The notes under the pieces were generated by a model. That model ran no database searches. It had not been told where the DNA came from and saw only the letters and a program-made list of their open reading frames with translations. Made by a program: the position numbers and the translations under genes. From Variovorax paradoxus (GTDB lineage Bacteria; Pseudomonadota; Gammaproteobacteria; Burkholderiales; Burkholderiaceae_C): a DNA stretch of 64,000 nucleotides. Shown here piece after piece: positions 17,660 to 27,360 of the stretch. Where the stretch lies: positions 186,001-250,000 of the forward strand of contig NZ_JAGGNV010000014.1 of assembly GCF_018614955.1 (NCBI RefSeq), written 5' to 3'. Numbering within the stretch: the first letter of the stretch is position 1; each line of letters starts with the position of its first letter.

Positions 17660-20062
17660 ATGATCTCGCGGTCTCCAGCTTCTTCCCAGCAACTCGCTCG
17701 CGAGACGCGCGAACGCTTCGTCGCCGCCACCGAAGGGGCTATTCCGCCGGTCGCTCACGCGATCCGCGAGCGGCTGGCTGCGCTGGCCGGTATGACCGGC
17801 AACGTGCGCCAGATGCAGGAGAACCGCGACGACTACATCGCCTTCCAGGCCCAGGGATCGAGCTGGGTGCCGTTGTCGCAGACCGCATGGCGCAAGGCGC
17901 TGGCCGGCAGCACCGGCAGCGGGCCTTCGGCCAACTCGCTGTCGCGTCTCGAGCTGATCGGCGACGACGTGGTGGAAACCGGCATCCTGTACTCGCGCCT
18001 GGCCCAGGCCATCCAGGACAAGGCCAGCTTCGAGCTCAACGACCTGCGCCTGCGCATCCAGCATCTCGAAGGCACCGCCGAGCTTGCTGCCCGGGACATC
18101 CTCAAGCCCGAGGCGCTGGCCAAGGTGCTGGTCGACCAGTGGCTGGCCGCCGGCCTGAGCCGCAACCTCTGGACCAAGGTGCAGGACGTGGTGCAGAACC
18201 ACCTAGTCGACGTGATCGTCAAGGCCTACAAGGAATCCAATGCCTTCCTGATCGAGAAGGGCGTGATGCCCGAGATCGATCTCAAGAGCTTCGTCAAGCG
18301 TACCGGCAGCGTCAGTTCCGGCACGGCGGCGCTCGGCACCAGTTTCGCGAGAGCATCCCATGCCGGCAGCGCGCCGATGGGCATCGGCGGCAATCCGGCC
18401 GCCTTCGGGGCGCCCCCCGGCAGCTTCGCGCCGGCGGCGATCGGCGTCGGCCGCGGGCCTGGCAATGCCGGCGGCGACACGCTGGTCGCGACCAGCGGCT
18501 CGCCGCTGGTCCTTGCGCGCCAGCGGGCGCAGGGCGTACTGCTCAATCTCAAGCGTTTCGTGACCGCGCGCATCGGCGGCGACATCACCCAGCACCGCGC
18601 AGGGGCCGCGGGCGGGTCCGGCGGTGGTGCAGGTGGCGGTGGCAATGCCGGCGGCGGTGGCGGCGTGGGCCTCGGCGCACCGGCCTTTGCCGCCGCCATC
18701 GCCGATGCGGAAGCGGCTTACCAGATGATGGCCTCGCAGTATGTGGTCGGCGACGAAGCCACGGCCATTCACCAGACCGCGGCCGAACTGCGCCGGCGCA
18801 CTAGCGAACTCAAGAAAAAGGCGCCGACCACGGCCGACAAGGCCACGGTCGAGATCGTGGCGCTGATGTTCCAGGCCATTCTTGCGGAGGAGCGCATCCC
18901 GTTCTCGGCGCGCGTGTGGTTCGCGCGGCTGCAGATGCCGGTGCTGCGCGTTGCGATCGCCGAGCCGGAATTCTTCGGCACGCTGCAGCATCCTGCGCGC
19001 ATGCTGATCGACCGCATGGGCTCCTGCGTGATGGGCTTCGACGCCGCCGCCATCTCGGGCAGCGCGCTCGAGGGCGAGATCCGGCGCGTGGTCCAGGTGA
19101 TCGAGCAGTACCCTGAAACCGGCCAGCGCGTGTTCAAGCTGGTATTCGACGAATTCGTCGCCTTCCTCAACAAGTACCTGACGCAGAGCGACGCCACCCA
19201 GCGCCTGATGAGCGTGGCACAGCAGGTCGAGCAGAAGGAGACGATGGCGATCCAGTACACCATCGAGTTGCGCAAGATGCTCAACGACATGCCGGTGCGC
19301 GAGGAGATCCGCGAGTTCCTGTTCAAGGTCTGGGCCGAGGTGCTGGCGATCGCGGCGCTGCGCTACGGCGCCCAGGATGAGCAGACGGTCACGCTCAAGC
19401 GCGCCGCTTCCGACCTGGTGTGGGCCGCGAGCGCCAAGCCCAACCGCAACGACCGCGCTCGCGTGATCCAGGATCTGCCCCAGCTGCTGCAGCGCCTGCG
19501 CCAGGGCATGGGCCTGCTGGGCATCGAGGGCGAGCCGCAGGAGGCGCACATCAAGACCATTGGCGCCACGCTTTCCGATGCTTTCCTGTCGAAGACCGAG
19601 GCCATTCCGCCGGCCAAGATCGAGGCCATGGCCAAGCGCCTGGCCAACCTCGAGGATTTCGTTTCCGACGACGACGGCGCGACCGACCTGCCGCTGGACG
19701 CCGCCAGCATCGAGCTGCTGCTCGGGGTCGATGCGGCGTCGCTCGAGATCGTGCCCGACACCGGCACCAAGGTCGGCGAGGACATGCTCGCGTGGGCGCG
19801 CGAACTCCAGGTCGGTACCTGGTTCATGCTCGACCACAACGACCGCGTGAGCCAGGTCCAGTTCGTCTGGCGCAGCGAGCGCAAGCAGCTGCACCTGTTC
19901 GCATCGAGCGACGGGCGCAGCTTCCTGGTCCAGGTGGGGCGGCTGGCGTCCTATCTGCAGGCCGGGTTGCTGGTGCCGGCGGAAGAGGAAACGCTCACGG
20001 TGCGGGCCACGCGCGAGGCGCTGGCCAAGCTGGACGCCAATCCGGAGCGGCTGCTGAACTAG
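17660..20062 (+). CDS. DUF1631 family protein
   Basis: An 800-residue protein matching the DUF1631 family of beta- and gammaproteobacteria, whose function is not established. It is mostly alpha-helical with no signal peptide or clear membrane segment. The middle holds a glycine-rich low-complexity stretch (about residues 315-335, GGSGGGAGGGG...) that separates an N-terminal helical part from the conserved C-terminal part (MLIDRMGSCVMGFD, near residue 450). The last 110 residues (GTWFMLDHNDRVSQVQFVW) resemble a PilZ-like beta domain, which could suggest c-di-GMP sensing. That last point is a guess from pattern. Confidence 0.8.
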   Translation: MISRSPASSQQLARETRERFVAATEGAIPPVAHAIRERLAALAGMTGNVRQMQENRDDYIAFQAQGSSWVPLSQTAWRKALAGSTGSGPSANSLSRLELIGDDVVETGILYSRLAQAIQDKASFELNDLRLRIQHLEGTAELAARDILKPEALAKVLVDQWLAAGLSRNLWTKVQDVVQNHLVDVIVKAYKESNAFLIEKGVMPEIDLKSFVKRTGSVSSGTAALGTSFARASHAGSAPMGIGGNPAAFGAPPGSFAPAAIGVGRGPGNAGGDTLVATSGSPLVLARQRAQGVLLNLKRFVTARIGGDITQHRAGAAGGSGGGAGGGGNAGGGGGVGLGAPAFAAAIADAEAAYQMMASQYVVGDEATAIHQTAAELRRRTSELKKKAPTTADKATVEIVALMFQAILAEERIPFSARVWFARLQMPVLRVAIAEPEFFGTLQHPARMLIDRMGSCVMGFDAAAISGSALEGEIRRVVQVIEQYPETGQRVFKLVFDEFVAFLNKYLTQSDATQRLMSVAQQVEQKETMAIQYTIELRKMLNDMPVREEIREFLFKVWAEVLAIAALRYGAQDEQTVTLKRAASDLVWAASAKPNRNDRARVIQDLPQLLQRLRQGMGLLGIEGEPQEAHIKTIGATLSDAFLSKTEAIPPAKIEAMAKRLANLEDFVSDDDGATDLPLDAASIELLLGVDAASLEIVPDTGTKVGEDMLAWARELQVGTWFMLDHNDRVSQVQFVWRSERKQLHLFASSDGRSFLVQVGRLASYLQAGLLVPAEEETLTVRATREALAKLDANPERLLN

Positions 20063-20068
20063 AGAACG

Positions 20069-20584
20069 TCAGTGGGCGATGCGATCGGTCGTGTCGTCGC
20101 AAAGTTCGTCGAGCACCAGCGCATCGGGCTCGACGCCGGTGCTCCAGTGCACCATCAGCACGATGATCTTGAGCTCGTCGAGCGCCACCGGGTCGCCCGG
20201 CGTGGCCATCGCGCGCTCGATCACGATTTCGCGCATGCCGGAGGGCAGCACGCCAGACGACTCGAGGAAACTGATAAAGCCCAGGCACTCGGCGCCCAGG
20301 TGTTCCTGCTCGGCGGTCGAATAGACGCGCATCGAACCCGGCGATGCGGGCAGGGCGGCATCGGCCGGGCTGCGCAGGCTCACAGTGGCGCTGGTCCCGT
20401 CGGGGTGCCGGGTCAGCTGAACGCCCTGGGTGGCGAGGCTCAGGCCGTCGAGCCAGCGCAACGCGTCGCGGATCTCTTCCGCATCGAAGCCCTGCGCGCT
20501 GAGCTTGCGGCCCAGTTGCTCGGGCTCGGGACACGCATCGCCGCGCCAGTAGTTTTCGTAGACATACACGAGCACTTCGAACAT
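20069..20584 (-). CDS. smg: Smg family protein (DUF494)
   Basis: A 171-residue protein of the Smg/DUF494 family, found beside dprA in many proteobacteria, as here. Its function is not known. The start at 20584 gives the standard N-terminus MFEVLVYVYENYW; the reading frame stays open further upstream but that part is not family-like. The sequence is acidic, soluble and helical, with LGRKLSAQGFDAEEI and AALDELKIIVLMVLW-type C-terminal signature (LDELKIIVLMVHWSTG). It is convergent with the DUF1631 gene, six bases apart. Confidence 0.88.
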   Translation of the reverse strand: MFEVLVYVYENYWRGDACPEPEQLGRKLSAQGFDAEEIRDALRWLDGLSLATQGVQLTRHPDGTSATVSLRSPADAALPASPGSMRVYSTAEQEHLGAECLGFISFLESSGVLPSGMREIVIERAMATPGDPVALDELKIIVLMVHWSTGVEPDALVLDELCDDTTDRIAH

Positions 20585-20643
20585 GGAGCCAATATAGCCC
20601 ACTCGGCGCGCCTGGCTCGCCGCGTTGTTCGAACGCGACGCCG

Positions 20644-21785
20644 TCAACCCTGCGCGACGCGCTGGAACAGGCCGCCGGGCGGACGGGCCACGCTGCCGGC
20701 GAGTTCGAGTTCCAGCAACTGCGCCTGCAGCTCGGCGGCGCTGAAGCCGGTGCGTGCGCACAGCGCATCCAGGCTCACTGGGTCGTAGCCCATGTCGCGC
20801 AGCAGCCGGTGTTCCGGCATGGCATCGGCGGCTTCGGATCCCGGGTTCGCGGCGGCGGAAACGGTGGCATCTTCCAGCTGCAGCTCTTCGAGCACGTCGC
20901 CCACCGTCTCGACCAGCTTCGCACCCTGGCGGATCAAGGCATGGCAGCCGCGCGACTGCGGCGAGTGGATCGAGCCGGGAATGGCGAACACCTCCTGCCC
21001 TGCTCGGTCGCGAGCCTGGCAGTGATCAGCGAGCCCGACTGCAGTGCGGCCTCCACCACCAGCGTGCCGCGCGCGAGGCCGGCAATGATGCGGTTGCGCT
21101 TCGGAAAGTTCTGGTTGAGCGGCGGCGTGCCGAGCGGGAACTCGCTCACGATCAGGCCGCGGGCTGCAATGCGGTGCGCCAGCTCGCGGTGCCTGGCGGG
21201 ATAGACACGGTCCAGACCCGTGCCGACCACGGCCACCGTCGCCGGGCGGCCCGGGTCATCGGATGCATCGAGCGCGCCTTCGTGGGCCGCGCCGTCGACG
21301 CCGAGCGCAAGCCCCGACACCACCGGAATGCCGGCCTCGCCGAAGGCCCGGGCGAACGCGCGCGCATTCAACGTACCCTGCGGCGTCGGATTGCGGCTGC
21401 CGACCATGGCGATGCTGTTTTCGAGCTGCGTGAGATTCAATGCCGGCGCGCCCAGCAGGTAGAGCATCAGCGGCGGGTCCGCCATCTCGAGCAGCGAGGC
21501 CGGATAGCCGGGATCGACGAGGGTCAGGATGCGCCGCGTGGCGCCTTGCGCTTCGGTGCCTTGCAGCCACTCGAGGGTCTGATCGATCTGCGCTGCGAGT
21601 TCGGCCGGTGCGCGAAGCAGGGCCTGCGCCTGCGCGTCCGTCACGAGCTGCTGCAGCGCCGCCAGCGACTGAACGAAAACGTCCGGCGGCAGCCCGAAGG
21701 CCGCGAGCAGCTTGCGCGCAGCGCCGTTGCCGATGCCCGGCGTCAGCGTGAGCCGCAGCCAGCCCGCGAGTTCTTCACGTTCCAC
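20644..21785 (-). pseudogene. dprA: dprA, DNA-processing protein, broken by a -1 frameshift
   Basis: DprA loads RecA onto incoming single-stranded DNA during natural transformation. The first frame (21785 to about 20995) has the SAM-like N-terminus (LTPGIGNGAARKLLAAFGLP) and the Rossmann core (VGSRNPTPQG, VSGLALGVDGAAHEGAL, FPKRNRIIAGLARG, GSLITARLATEQGR). It then runs into unrelated residues (RCSPFPARS) and stops at 20934. The second frame picks up exactly where it should (FAIPGSIHSPQSRGCHALIRQ) and ends with the winged-helix tail (VSLDALCARTGFS) at 20644. One missing base near 20991-20996 explains it: GGCAGGAGGTG where family translation needs GGCAGGGAGGTG. This is a real pseudogene or a sequencing error. 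Confidence 0.88.
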
Positions 21786-21806
21786 GCGAAGGAGGAAGAG
21801 GAGGCG

Positions 21807-23024
21807 TCAGGGGTTGATCAGCAGATCGCCGATGCGCGGGGCATCGTTGATTTCGAGCACCAGCGCGTACGAGACCCGCTCGAACGGACGGAACACCATC
21901 AGCAGGCCGATGCGCTCATTGGGCAGCTTCAGCGTCTCCTTGCCCGATCCGGTCTTGTCGATGATGGTTTCGCCGTTCTTGAGGATGGCCAGCACGTGGC
22001 CGTTCTCGATGCCGTCGATCGTGCCCTTGTTGATCGCGACCACCTGGTTCTGGGCCGCAAACTGGACAGCGTTGCCGTAGACCGAGACGATGCGGCCCTC
22101 CTCGATGGTCTGGTGGGGTGCGTGCGGCGCGTAGCTCAGCAACTGGCGGGGCGGTTCGGACAGCAGGCGGTCGCCGGCGCGCATTTCCTCGCGCGCCGCC
22201 ACGATGTCGACGGTCGCGGGCACGATGCTCCTGATCTCCTTGCCTTCGACCATCTCGGTGACGCTCGACTCGCCGCGCTGCAACTGGGCCTTGCCGAGGT
22301 ACTGCGCCTCGTAGCCGAGGATCTCGCCGGTGCCGGGATCCTTCAGCGGCGTTGCGTTGCGGAAGATGCGGAAGGTCTTGATCGGGCCGGCAGTTTCCAC
22401 CAGCGGCGAGTTGACCTCGCCGCGCGCATAGGCACGGTCGCCGCGGGCGAGCAGCACGCGGCTGTCGTTGCCGGCCACGATGCGCGGCGCCAAGAGCAGA
22501 GTTTCCTGGTCGACCACGATCGGCTCGCTCAGGAAGGGTTCGATCAGGCTGGGATTGAGCGTCGGCAGCGCCATGCCCGACAGCGATTCGAAGCGCGTGC
22601 GCGGCGTCAGCTTGATGGTGCCTCCGTCGGCCACGCTCGAGCCGCCGCGGCGGGTGCTCAGGCGGGCGCGGCCGCCGGTCTTGTCGAGATAGAGCACCTG
22701 GCCCGGATAGATGAGGTGCGGGTTGCGGATCTCGCCCATGTTCATGCCCCAGAGCTCGGGCCAGCGCCAGGGGCTGCGCAGGTAGAGGCGGGAAACGGCC
22801 CACAGCGTGTCGCGCGGCTTGATCGTGTATTCGTCGGGCGCGTTCGGCGCCAGCTCGCTGAGCGGCACGCCGGTCTGCGCCGTCTGCTGGGCCGTGGCGC
22901 GTTGCTGCGGCGTGACGGGGTAGTTCTGCGCCAAGGCCGTCGTGCCGCTGCCCACCATGGCGATCATCGCCAGCGTGGCGAAGATGTTCGGACGCAGGCT
23001 GTCGTTGATTCGGAGTTGTTTCAT
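21807..23024 (-). CDS. LysM peptidoglycan-binding domain protein
   Basis: A 405-residue exported protein. A signal peptide (hydrophobic LATLAMIAMVGSGTTALA) is followed by a LysM domain (about residues 64-120: YTIKPRDTLWAVSRLYL ... NPHLIYPGQVLYL) that should bind peptidoglycan. A 270-residue C-terminal region is conserved next to dprA in Burkholderiales but has no assigned function. I start it at 23024 (MKQLRIND) because the open frame continues upstream without signal-peptide sense. It lies 21 bases before dprA and is divergent from def across 163 bases. Confidence 0.87.
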   Translation of the reverse strand: MKQLRINDSLRPNIFATLAMIAMVGSGTTALAQNYPVTPQQRATAQQTAQTGVPLSELAPNAPDEYTIKPRDTLWAVSRLYLRSPWRWPELWGMNMGEIRNPHLIYPGQVLYLDKTGGRARLSTRRGGSSVADGGTIKLTPRTRFESLSGMALPTLNPSLIEPFLSEPIVVDQETLLLAPRIVAGNDSRVLLARGDRAYARGEVNSPLVETAGPIKTFRIFRNATPLKDPGTGEILGYEAQYLGKAQLQRGESSVTEMVEGKEIRSIVPATVDIVAAREEMRAGDRLLSEPPRQLLSYAPHAPHQTIEEGRIVSVYGNAVQFAAQNQVVAINKGTIDGIENGHVLAILKNGETIIDKTGSGKETLKLPNERIGLLMVFRPFERVSYALVLEINDAPRIGDLLINP

Positions 23025-23187
23025 GGTTTGATGGTGTGCGCGCACTACGTCCAGGAGGGACGTACGAATCCTCACAAATTGCAACGAATTTTGCGCTGAA
23101 GCCCTTGAACGGGCAACGTTTATCAGGTCGCAGCGCGTCGTACCGTCGCGGAAATGGCGAAAATAACGACAATTTTTCCTCTCATTC

Positions 23188-23721
23188 ATGGCCAAAAGAA
23201 CCATCCTGAGCTATCCCGACAAGCGCCTGCACACGGTCGCCAAGCCGGTGCAGGGCGTCGACGCTCGCATCAAGACGCTGGTCGCCGACATGATCGAAAC
23301 CATGTACGAGGCCAACGGTATCGGCCTGGCAGCCACGCAGGTCGACGTGCACGAACGGCTGGTGGTGATCGACATTTCGGAAGAGCGCAACCAGCCGCTG
23401 GTGCTGATCAACCCCGAGATCGTCTGGGCCAGTGAGGAAAAAGTACTCAACGAAGAAGGCTGCCTGTCGGTGCCCGGCATCTATGACGGCGTCGAGCGTT
23501 CGACCGCGGTGCGCGTGACCGCCCTCGACGCCAACGGCGAGCCCCAGACCATCGAGGCCGAGGGCCTGCTGGCGGTCTGCATCCAGCACGAGCTCGACCA
23601 CCTGCTCGGCAAGGTGTTCGTCGAGTACCTCTCTCCCCTCAAGCGCAACCGCATCAAGAGCAAGCTGCTCAAGCAGCAGCGCGAAGACCAGAAGCTCGAG
23701 CAAGGGGAAGGACGGCGATGA
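23188..23721 (+). CDS. def: Peptide deformylase
   Basis: A 177-residue metalloenzyme that removes the N-formyl group from new proteins. All three family motifs are present: GIGLAATQ (residues 44-51), EGCLS (90-94, with metal ligand C92) and HELDH (134-138, with two His ligands and the catalytic Glu). Its stop overlaps the next gene's ATG. It is grouped with fmt, the enzyme that adds the formyl group to initiator tRNA, separated by one lipoprotein gene. Confidence 0.97.
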   Translation: MAKRTILSYPDKRLHTVAKPVQGVDARIKTLVADMIETMYEANGIGLAATQVDVHERLVVIDISEERNQPLVLINPEIVWASEEKVLNEEGCLSVPGIYDGVERSTAVRVTALDANGEPQTIEAEGLLAVCIQHELDHLLGKVFVEYLSPLKRNRIKSKLLKQQREDQKLEQGEGRR

Positions 23722-24227
23722 GCGCCATCGCCCGCGCCGGCGCCGCCGCGCTGCTTGCCGCGGCGCTGGGCTTGGCGGGCTGTGCGGGCGAGCCCACGCG
23801 GATCGCGCCGGGCACTTCGAAGGCCGACGCGCTGCAGCAACTCGGCGCGCCCACCGCCATGTACCCGCTGCCCGGCGGCGGCGAGCGGCTCCAGTATTCC
23901 CGCGCGCCGGCCGGCTTCGAGGTGAACAACGTCGATCTCGACGCCGGCGGCCGCGTGGTCTCGATCCGGCAGGAGCTCGACGACCGTCTGTTCGACCGCA
24001 CCATCCAGCCGGGCGTCGGCCTCTGGCGCGAGGCCGACGTGCTGCGCACCTACGGCCGGCCGTTCGAGGTCACGCGTGTGAGCTCCTTCGACGGCGTGAT
24101 CTGGACCTGGCGCTACAAGATGATGAACACGCCCCGCCTGCTCTACATCTATGTCGACCCTGCCGGTGTGGTGCAGCGCTACCACACGGGCGACGACCTG
24201 ATGCTCGAATTGCTGGCCCCGACGTGA
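23718..24227 (+). CDS. Putative lipoprotein between def and fmt
   Basis: A 169-residue protein with a short signal and lipobox LAGC (Cys about residue 22), so a lipid-anchored envelope protein. The body repeats a short SmpA/BamE-like pattern: [23 protein letters not shown] early and a second [20 protein letters not shown] later. That resembles BamE-type folds, but assignment to BamE would be over-reading. ATG at 23718 overlaps the def stop, and the gene ends seven bases before fmt, so the three are probably one operon. Confidence 0.8.
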   Translation: MSAIARAGAAALLAAALGLAGCAGEPTRIAPGTSKADALQQLGAPTAMYPLPGGGERLQYSRAPAGFEVNNVDLDAGGRVVSIRQELDDRLFDRTIQPGVGLWREADVLRTYGRPFEVTRVSSFDGVIWTWRYKMMNTPRLLYIYVDPAGVVQRYHTGDDLMLELLAPT

Positions 24228-24234
24228 GCGGCGC

Positions 24235-25185
24235 ATGAGGGTCGCGTTTGCGGGTACGCCCGAGTTCGCCCGTGTCGCGCTGGAGGCGATCGCCGCCGCG
24301 GGCTTCGAGATCGCGCTGGTGCTGACCCAGCCCGACCGCCCCGCCGGGCGGGGCATGAAGCTGCAGGCCTCGCCGGTCAAGCAGTTCGCCGCATCCCATG
24401 GCTGGCCCGTGGCGCAGCCGCGCAGCCTGCGCCTGGACGGCAAGTACCCCGAGGATGCCGCCGCCGCGCGCGCCGCCCTCCTCGAGGCGAAGGCCGACGT
24501 GATGGTGGTCGCCGCCTACGGCCTGATCCTGCCGCAGTGGGTGCTCGATATGCCGCGCTTCGGCTGCCTCAACATCCATGCGAGCCTCTTGCCGCGCTGG
24601 CGCGGCGCGGCGCCGATCCATCGCGCGATCGAGGCCGGCGACGCGCAGACCGGCGTCACCATCATGCAGATGGATGCCGGGCTCGACACCGGCGACATGC
24701 TGCTCGCCGAATCGCTCGCCATCGGCGAGGACAGCACCGCGCAACTGCACGATCGGCTCGCCGCGCTCGGCGGGCGGCTGATCGTCGACGCGCTGAAGCA
24801 GGCCGAGGCCGGAGCGCTGCAGGCGAAGCCGCAACCGGCCGAAGGCGTGAACTACGCGCACAAAGTCGAGAAGCACGAAGCGCAGGTGGACTGGACGCAG
24901 GATGCCGCCGCCATCGTGCGGCGCATCCGCGCCTTCGATCCCTTTCCCGGCGCGAGCAGCGTGCTCGACGGCGAAACCATCAAGTTCTGGGCCGCGCGGG
25001 TTCAGCCCGGGGCGCCTGCCGACGCGGCAGGCACGGTGCTGGCGGCCGGCGCGCCGGGCATCGCCGTCGCCGCCAGGGATGCCGTCGTCGTGATCACCGA
25101 GCTCCAGCGGCCCGGCGGCAAGCGGCTGGCCGCGGCCGATTTCCTGCGCGGCTTCGACATCAAGCCGGGGCAGGTTTTCGGCTGA
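24235..25185 (+). CDS. fmt: Methionyl-tRNA formyltransferase
   Basis: A 316-residue enzyme that formylates Met-tRNAfMet using 10-formyl-tetrahydrofolate. The N-terminal formyltransferase domain has [12 protein letters not shown] (start), and the catalytic segment [16 protein letters not shown] (Asn and His about residues 109-111) followed by [17 protein letters not shown] with the conserved Asp (about 147). The C-terminal OB-type domain begins near residue 207 ([14 protein letters not shown]). Full length. An 88-base gap after it holds a dispersed repeat. Confidence 0.96.
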   Translation: MRVAFAGTPEFARVALEAIAAAGFEIALVLTQPDRPAGRGMKLQASPVKQFAASHGWPVAQPRSLRLDGKYPEDAAAARAALLEAKADVMVVAAYGLILPQWVLDMPRFGCLNIHASLLPRWRGAAPIHRAIEAGDAQTGVTIMQMDAGLDTGDMLLAESLAIGEDSTAQLHDRLAALGGRLIVDALKQAEAGALQAKPQPAEGVNYAHKVEKHEAQVDWTQDAAAIVRRIRAFDPFPGASSVLDGETIKFWAARVQPGAPADAAGTVLAAGAPGIAVAARDAVVVITELQRPGGKRLAAADFLRGFDIKPGQVFG

Positions 25186-25189
25186 TGGG

Positions 25190-25266
25190 CTGCCCCCACG
25201 CTCGGCACTTCGCGTCCTCGCTGCCCCCCGAGGGGACGCAGGCCTCCCTTGGGGCGGCCCGGCGGG
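25190..25266. repeat. Dispersed GC-rich intergenic repeat, copy 1
   Basis: Shares long matches with the copy at 36938: GCCCCCACGCT, then GGCACTTCG, GTCCTCGCTGCCCCCCGAGGGG, and CTTGGGGCGGCCCGGCG (each read as separate blocks). It fills the fmt-azlC gap and ends in GGCGGGAG, which also serves as the likely ribosome site of azlC. The CCCCC-GA-GGGG core can form a hairpin. Confidence 0.8.
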
Positions 25267-25273
25267 AGTCCTG

Positions 25274-26014
25274 ATGTTCTTCCTCCCTTCCATCCGCCGC
25301 CAACCCGAGTTCCGCCAAGGCGCGACCGAAATGTCCTCGGTCGCCGTCGGCATCGGCGCCTGGGGCCTGATGACCGGCGTGGCCATGGTGAAGTCGGGCA
25401 TGAGCGTCTTCGAGTCGGTCGCGATGACCTTGCTGGTCTATGCCGGCAGTTCGCAGCTGGCCGCCATTCCGCTGCTGATCGCGGGCGCGCCGGCCTGGGT
25501 GGTCCTGGCCACTGGCTTCTGCGTCAACCTGCGCTTCGTGGTCTTCAGTCTGCATCTGCGGCCCTACCTCATGCACATGCCGCGCTGGCGCCGCCTGACG
25601 CATGGCTACCTCACGGCCGACATGAGCTATGCGATGTTCACCGGCCGCTACCCCGAGCCGCCCGCGAGCGAGCCCGAGAAGCGCGCGCAGGAGGCCTACC
25701 TGACCGGCAATTACTTCGTGACCTGGTCCTCATGGATGGGCATGAGCCTGCTCGGCATCGTGCTGGCCAACCTGATTCCGCAGAGCTGGGGGCTGGGCTT
25801 CGCCGGCGTGCTGAGCCTGGTGGCCATCGTCTGCTCGATGGCGACGACGCGGCTGCGCATCCTGGCGGCGCTGGTCGCCGGCGCCACGGCCGTGGCGGCC
25901 TATGCGCTGCCGCTCAAGCTCAACATCGTGGCCGGCATCGGCGTCGCGGTGCTGCTGTGCTTCTGGCTGGAGAAGCAGGTCGGGCTGGACCCCGGTGCGG
26001 AGGACGACAAGTGA
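25274..26014 (+). CDS. azlC: AzlC family branched-chain amino acid exporter, large subunit
   Basis: A 246-residue inner-membrane protein with about seven or eight helices. After the start comes the family pattern with VAVGIGAWGLMTGVAM and YAGSSQLAAIPLL (about residues 45-65), and RFVVFSLHLRPYL (about 87-100). AzlC works with AzlD to export branched-chain amino acids or their analogues. The ATG follows GGGAG, supplied by the end of the upstream repeat. The azlD start overlaps its stop (GTGA). Confidence 0.88.
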   Translation: MFFLPSIRRQPEFRQGATEMSSVAVGIGAWGLMTGVAMVKSGMSVFESVAMTLLVYAGSSQLAAIPLLIAGAPAWVVLATGFCVNLRFVVFSLHLRPYLMHMPRWRRLTHGYLTADMSYAMFTGRYPEPPASEPEKRAQEAYLTGNYFVTWSSWMGMSLLGIVLANLIPQSWGLGFAGVLSLVAIVCSMATTRLRILAALVAGATAVAAYALPLKLNIVAGIGVAVLLCFWLEKQVGLDPGAEDDK

Positions 26015-26361
26015 GCATTGGCAACGGCGGCTCAACCGATTTCTGGACGCTGGCCGTGATCGTCGGCCTGGCCGGCGTCACGGTGCTGACGCGCTGCTTC
26101 TTCTTCATCCTCGACCGTCCCTGGGGCCTGCCGGAGTGGGCGCACCGCGCGCTGCACTACGCGCCGGCGGCCGCGCTCGCGGCCGTGATCGTGCCCGAGA
26201 TCGTGATGTCGCAGGGGCACCTGATTTCGACCTGGAAGGACGCGCGGCTCTATGCCGCCGCCGCCGGCGCCGCCTACTACTTCTGGCGCCGCGGCGTGCT
26301 GGGGACGATGCTGGCCGGGATGGCGGTCTACCTGCCGCTGCACCTGGGACTGGGCTGGTAG
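26011..26361 (+). CDS. azlD: AzlD family transporter subunit
   Basis: A 116-residue small partner of AzlC with four helices and the family pattern TRCFFFILDRPWGLPEW and [18 protein letters not shown]. It starts at a GTG whose last two bases are shared with the azlC stop codon, so translation is coupled. The stop is immediately next to the stop of the convergent receptor gene, without any gap. Confidence 0.87.
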   Translation: MSIGNGGSTDFWTLAVIVGLAGVTVLTRCFFFILDRPWGLPEWAHRALHYAPAAALAAVIVPEIVMSQGHLISTWKDARLYAAAAGAAYYFWRRGVLGTMLAGMAVYLPLHLGLGW

Positions 26362-27332
26362 CTAGTCGAGTTGCACGCCGGCCGACTTGATGACCTTGCC
26401 CCAGCGCTCGCTCTCGGCGCGCGACAGCTTGTAGAAGTCCTGCGGCGTGCCGGGCAGCGCCTCGAAGCCGAAGTCCGCGAACAGCTTCGTCACCTTCGGC
26501 GCTTTCATCGCCTTGTGCAGCTCGGCGTTGATCCGGTTCACCGCCTCCTGCGGCATGCCGGCCGGGCCGATCAGGCCATGGAAGGCATAGGCGTTGACGT
26601 CCTTGAAGCCGACTTCGGAAAGGTCGGCACATCCGGCAATGCGCTCGCGCGCTGCGGCAGCGCGATCGCGAGCACGCGCACCTTGCCCGATCGGATGATC
26701 GGCAGGCCGGAGGCGAGGTCCAGCATCATGGTCGGCACTTGGCCGCCCATGATGTCGGTCATCGCCGGCGCAGCGCCCTTGTAGGGCACGTGCACGATGG
26801 AAAGGCCGGCCTTCTGCTTGAAGAGCTCCATCGCCATGTGGTGCGGCGTGCCGTTGCCGGGCGAGGCGTAGCTGACCTTGTCGGGGTTGGCCTTCACGTA
26901 GCTCACGAACTCGGCCACCGTCTTGGCCGGGAAGTCCGGATGCACCACCAGCGCGACCGGGAAACGGCCGATGGTGCCGATGTAGCTGAAGTCGCTTGCC
27001 GGCTTGTAGGGCAGCTTTGCGAACATGTGCTCGTTGAACAGCAGCGCCGCGTTCTCGGCCTGCATGATCGTGTAGCCGTCGGGCTTGGCCTGCATCAGCA
27101 CCGACACGCCGATGTTGGTGGACGCGCCCGGGCGGTTGTCGATGACGATCGGCTGCCCGAGCGAAGGCTGCATCGCGTCAGCCAGCGCGCGAGCGAGGTT
27201 GTCGGTGCCGCCGCCGGCGGGGTACGGCACGATCCAGCGCAGCGGCTGGCTGGGGTAGGCGCTCTGGGCCGGTGCGTGGCTGGCCGCGGCCAGGGCGAGG
27301 CCGGCGGCCAGCAGTTGCAGGAATCGTTTCAT
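26362..27332 (-). pseudogene. Bug-family tripartite tricarboxylate receptor, frameshifted
   Basis: A periplasmic solute-binding protein of the Bug/TctC family. It has a signal peptide (MKRFLQLLAAGLALAAASHA), then the family blocks WIVPYPAGGGTDNLAR, IVIDNRPGAS and VPYKGAAPAMTD. Near 26615-26618 the frame changes: the first frame reads TFPKSASRTS and stops at 26571, while the adjacent frame carries on with the expected DVNAYAF and MPQEAVNRINAELHKAM to a stop at 26362. One missing G (CCGAAGTCGG where CCGGAAGTCGG is needed) restores a normal receptor of about 323 residues. It ends the catabolic operon and should have bound that pathway's substrate. No TctA/TctB genes are nearby. Confidence 0.85.
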
Positions 27333-27360
27333 CGCTTTTGTCTCCGGGTTGGAAAAGAAA

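Noticed and set aside
20985..21000. Programmed frameshifting in dprA
   Set aside because: A -1 shift is needed, but there is no canonical slippery heptamer. The tandem AGG-AGG codons are linked to +1 shifts, so a lesion or sequence error is more likely.
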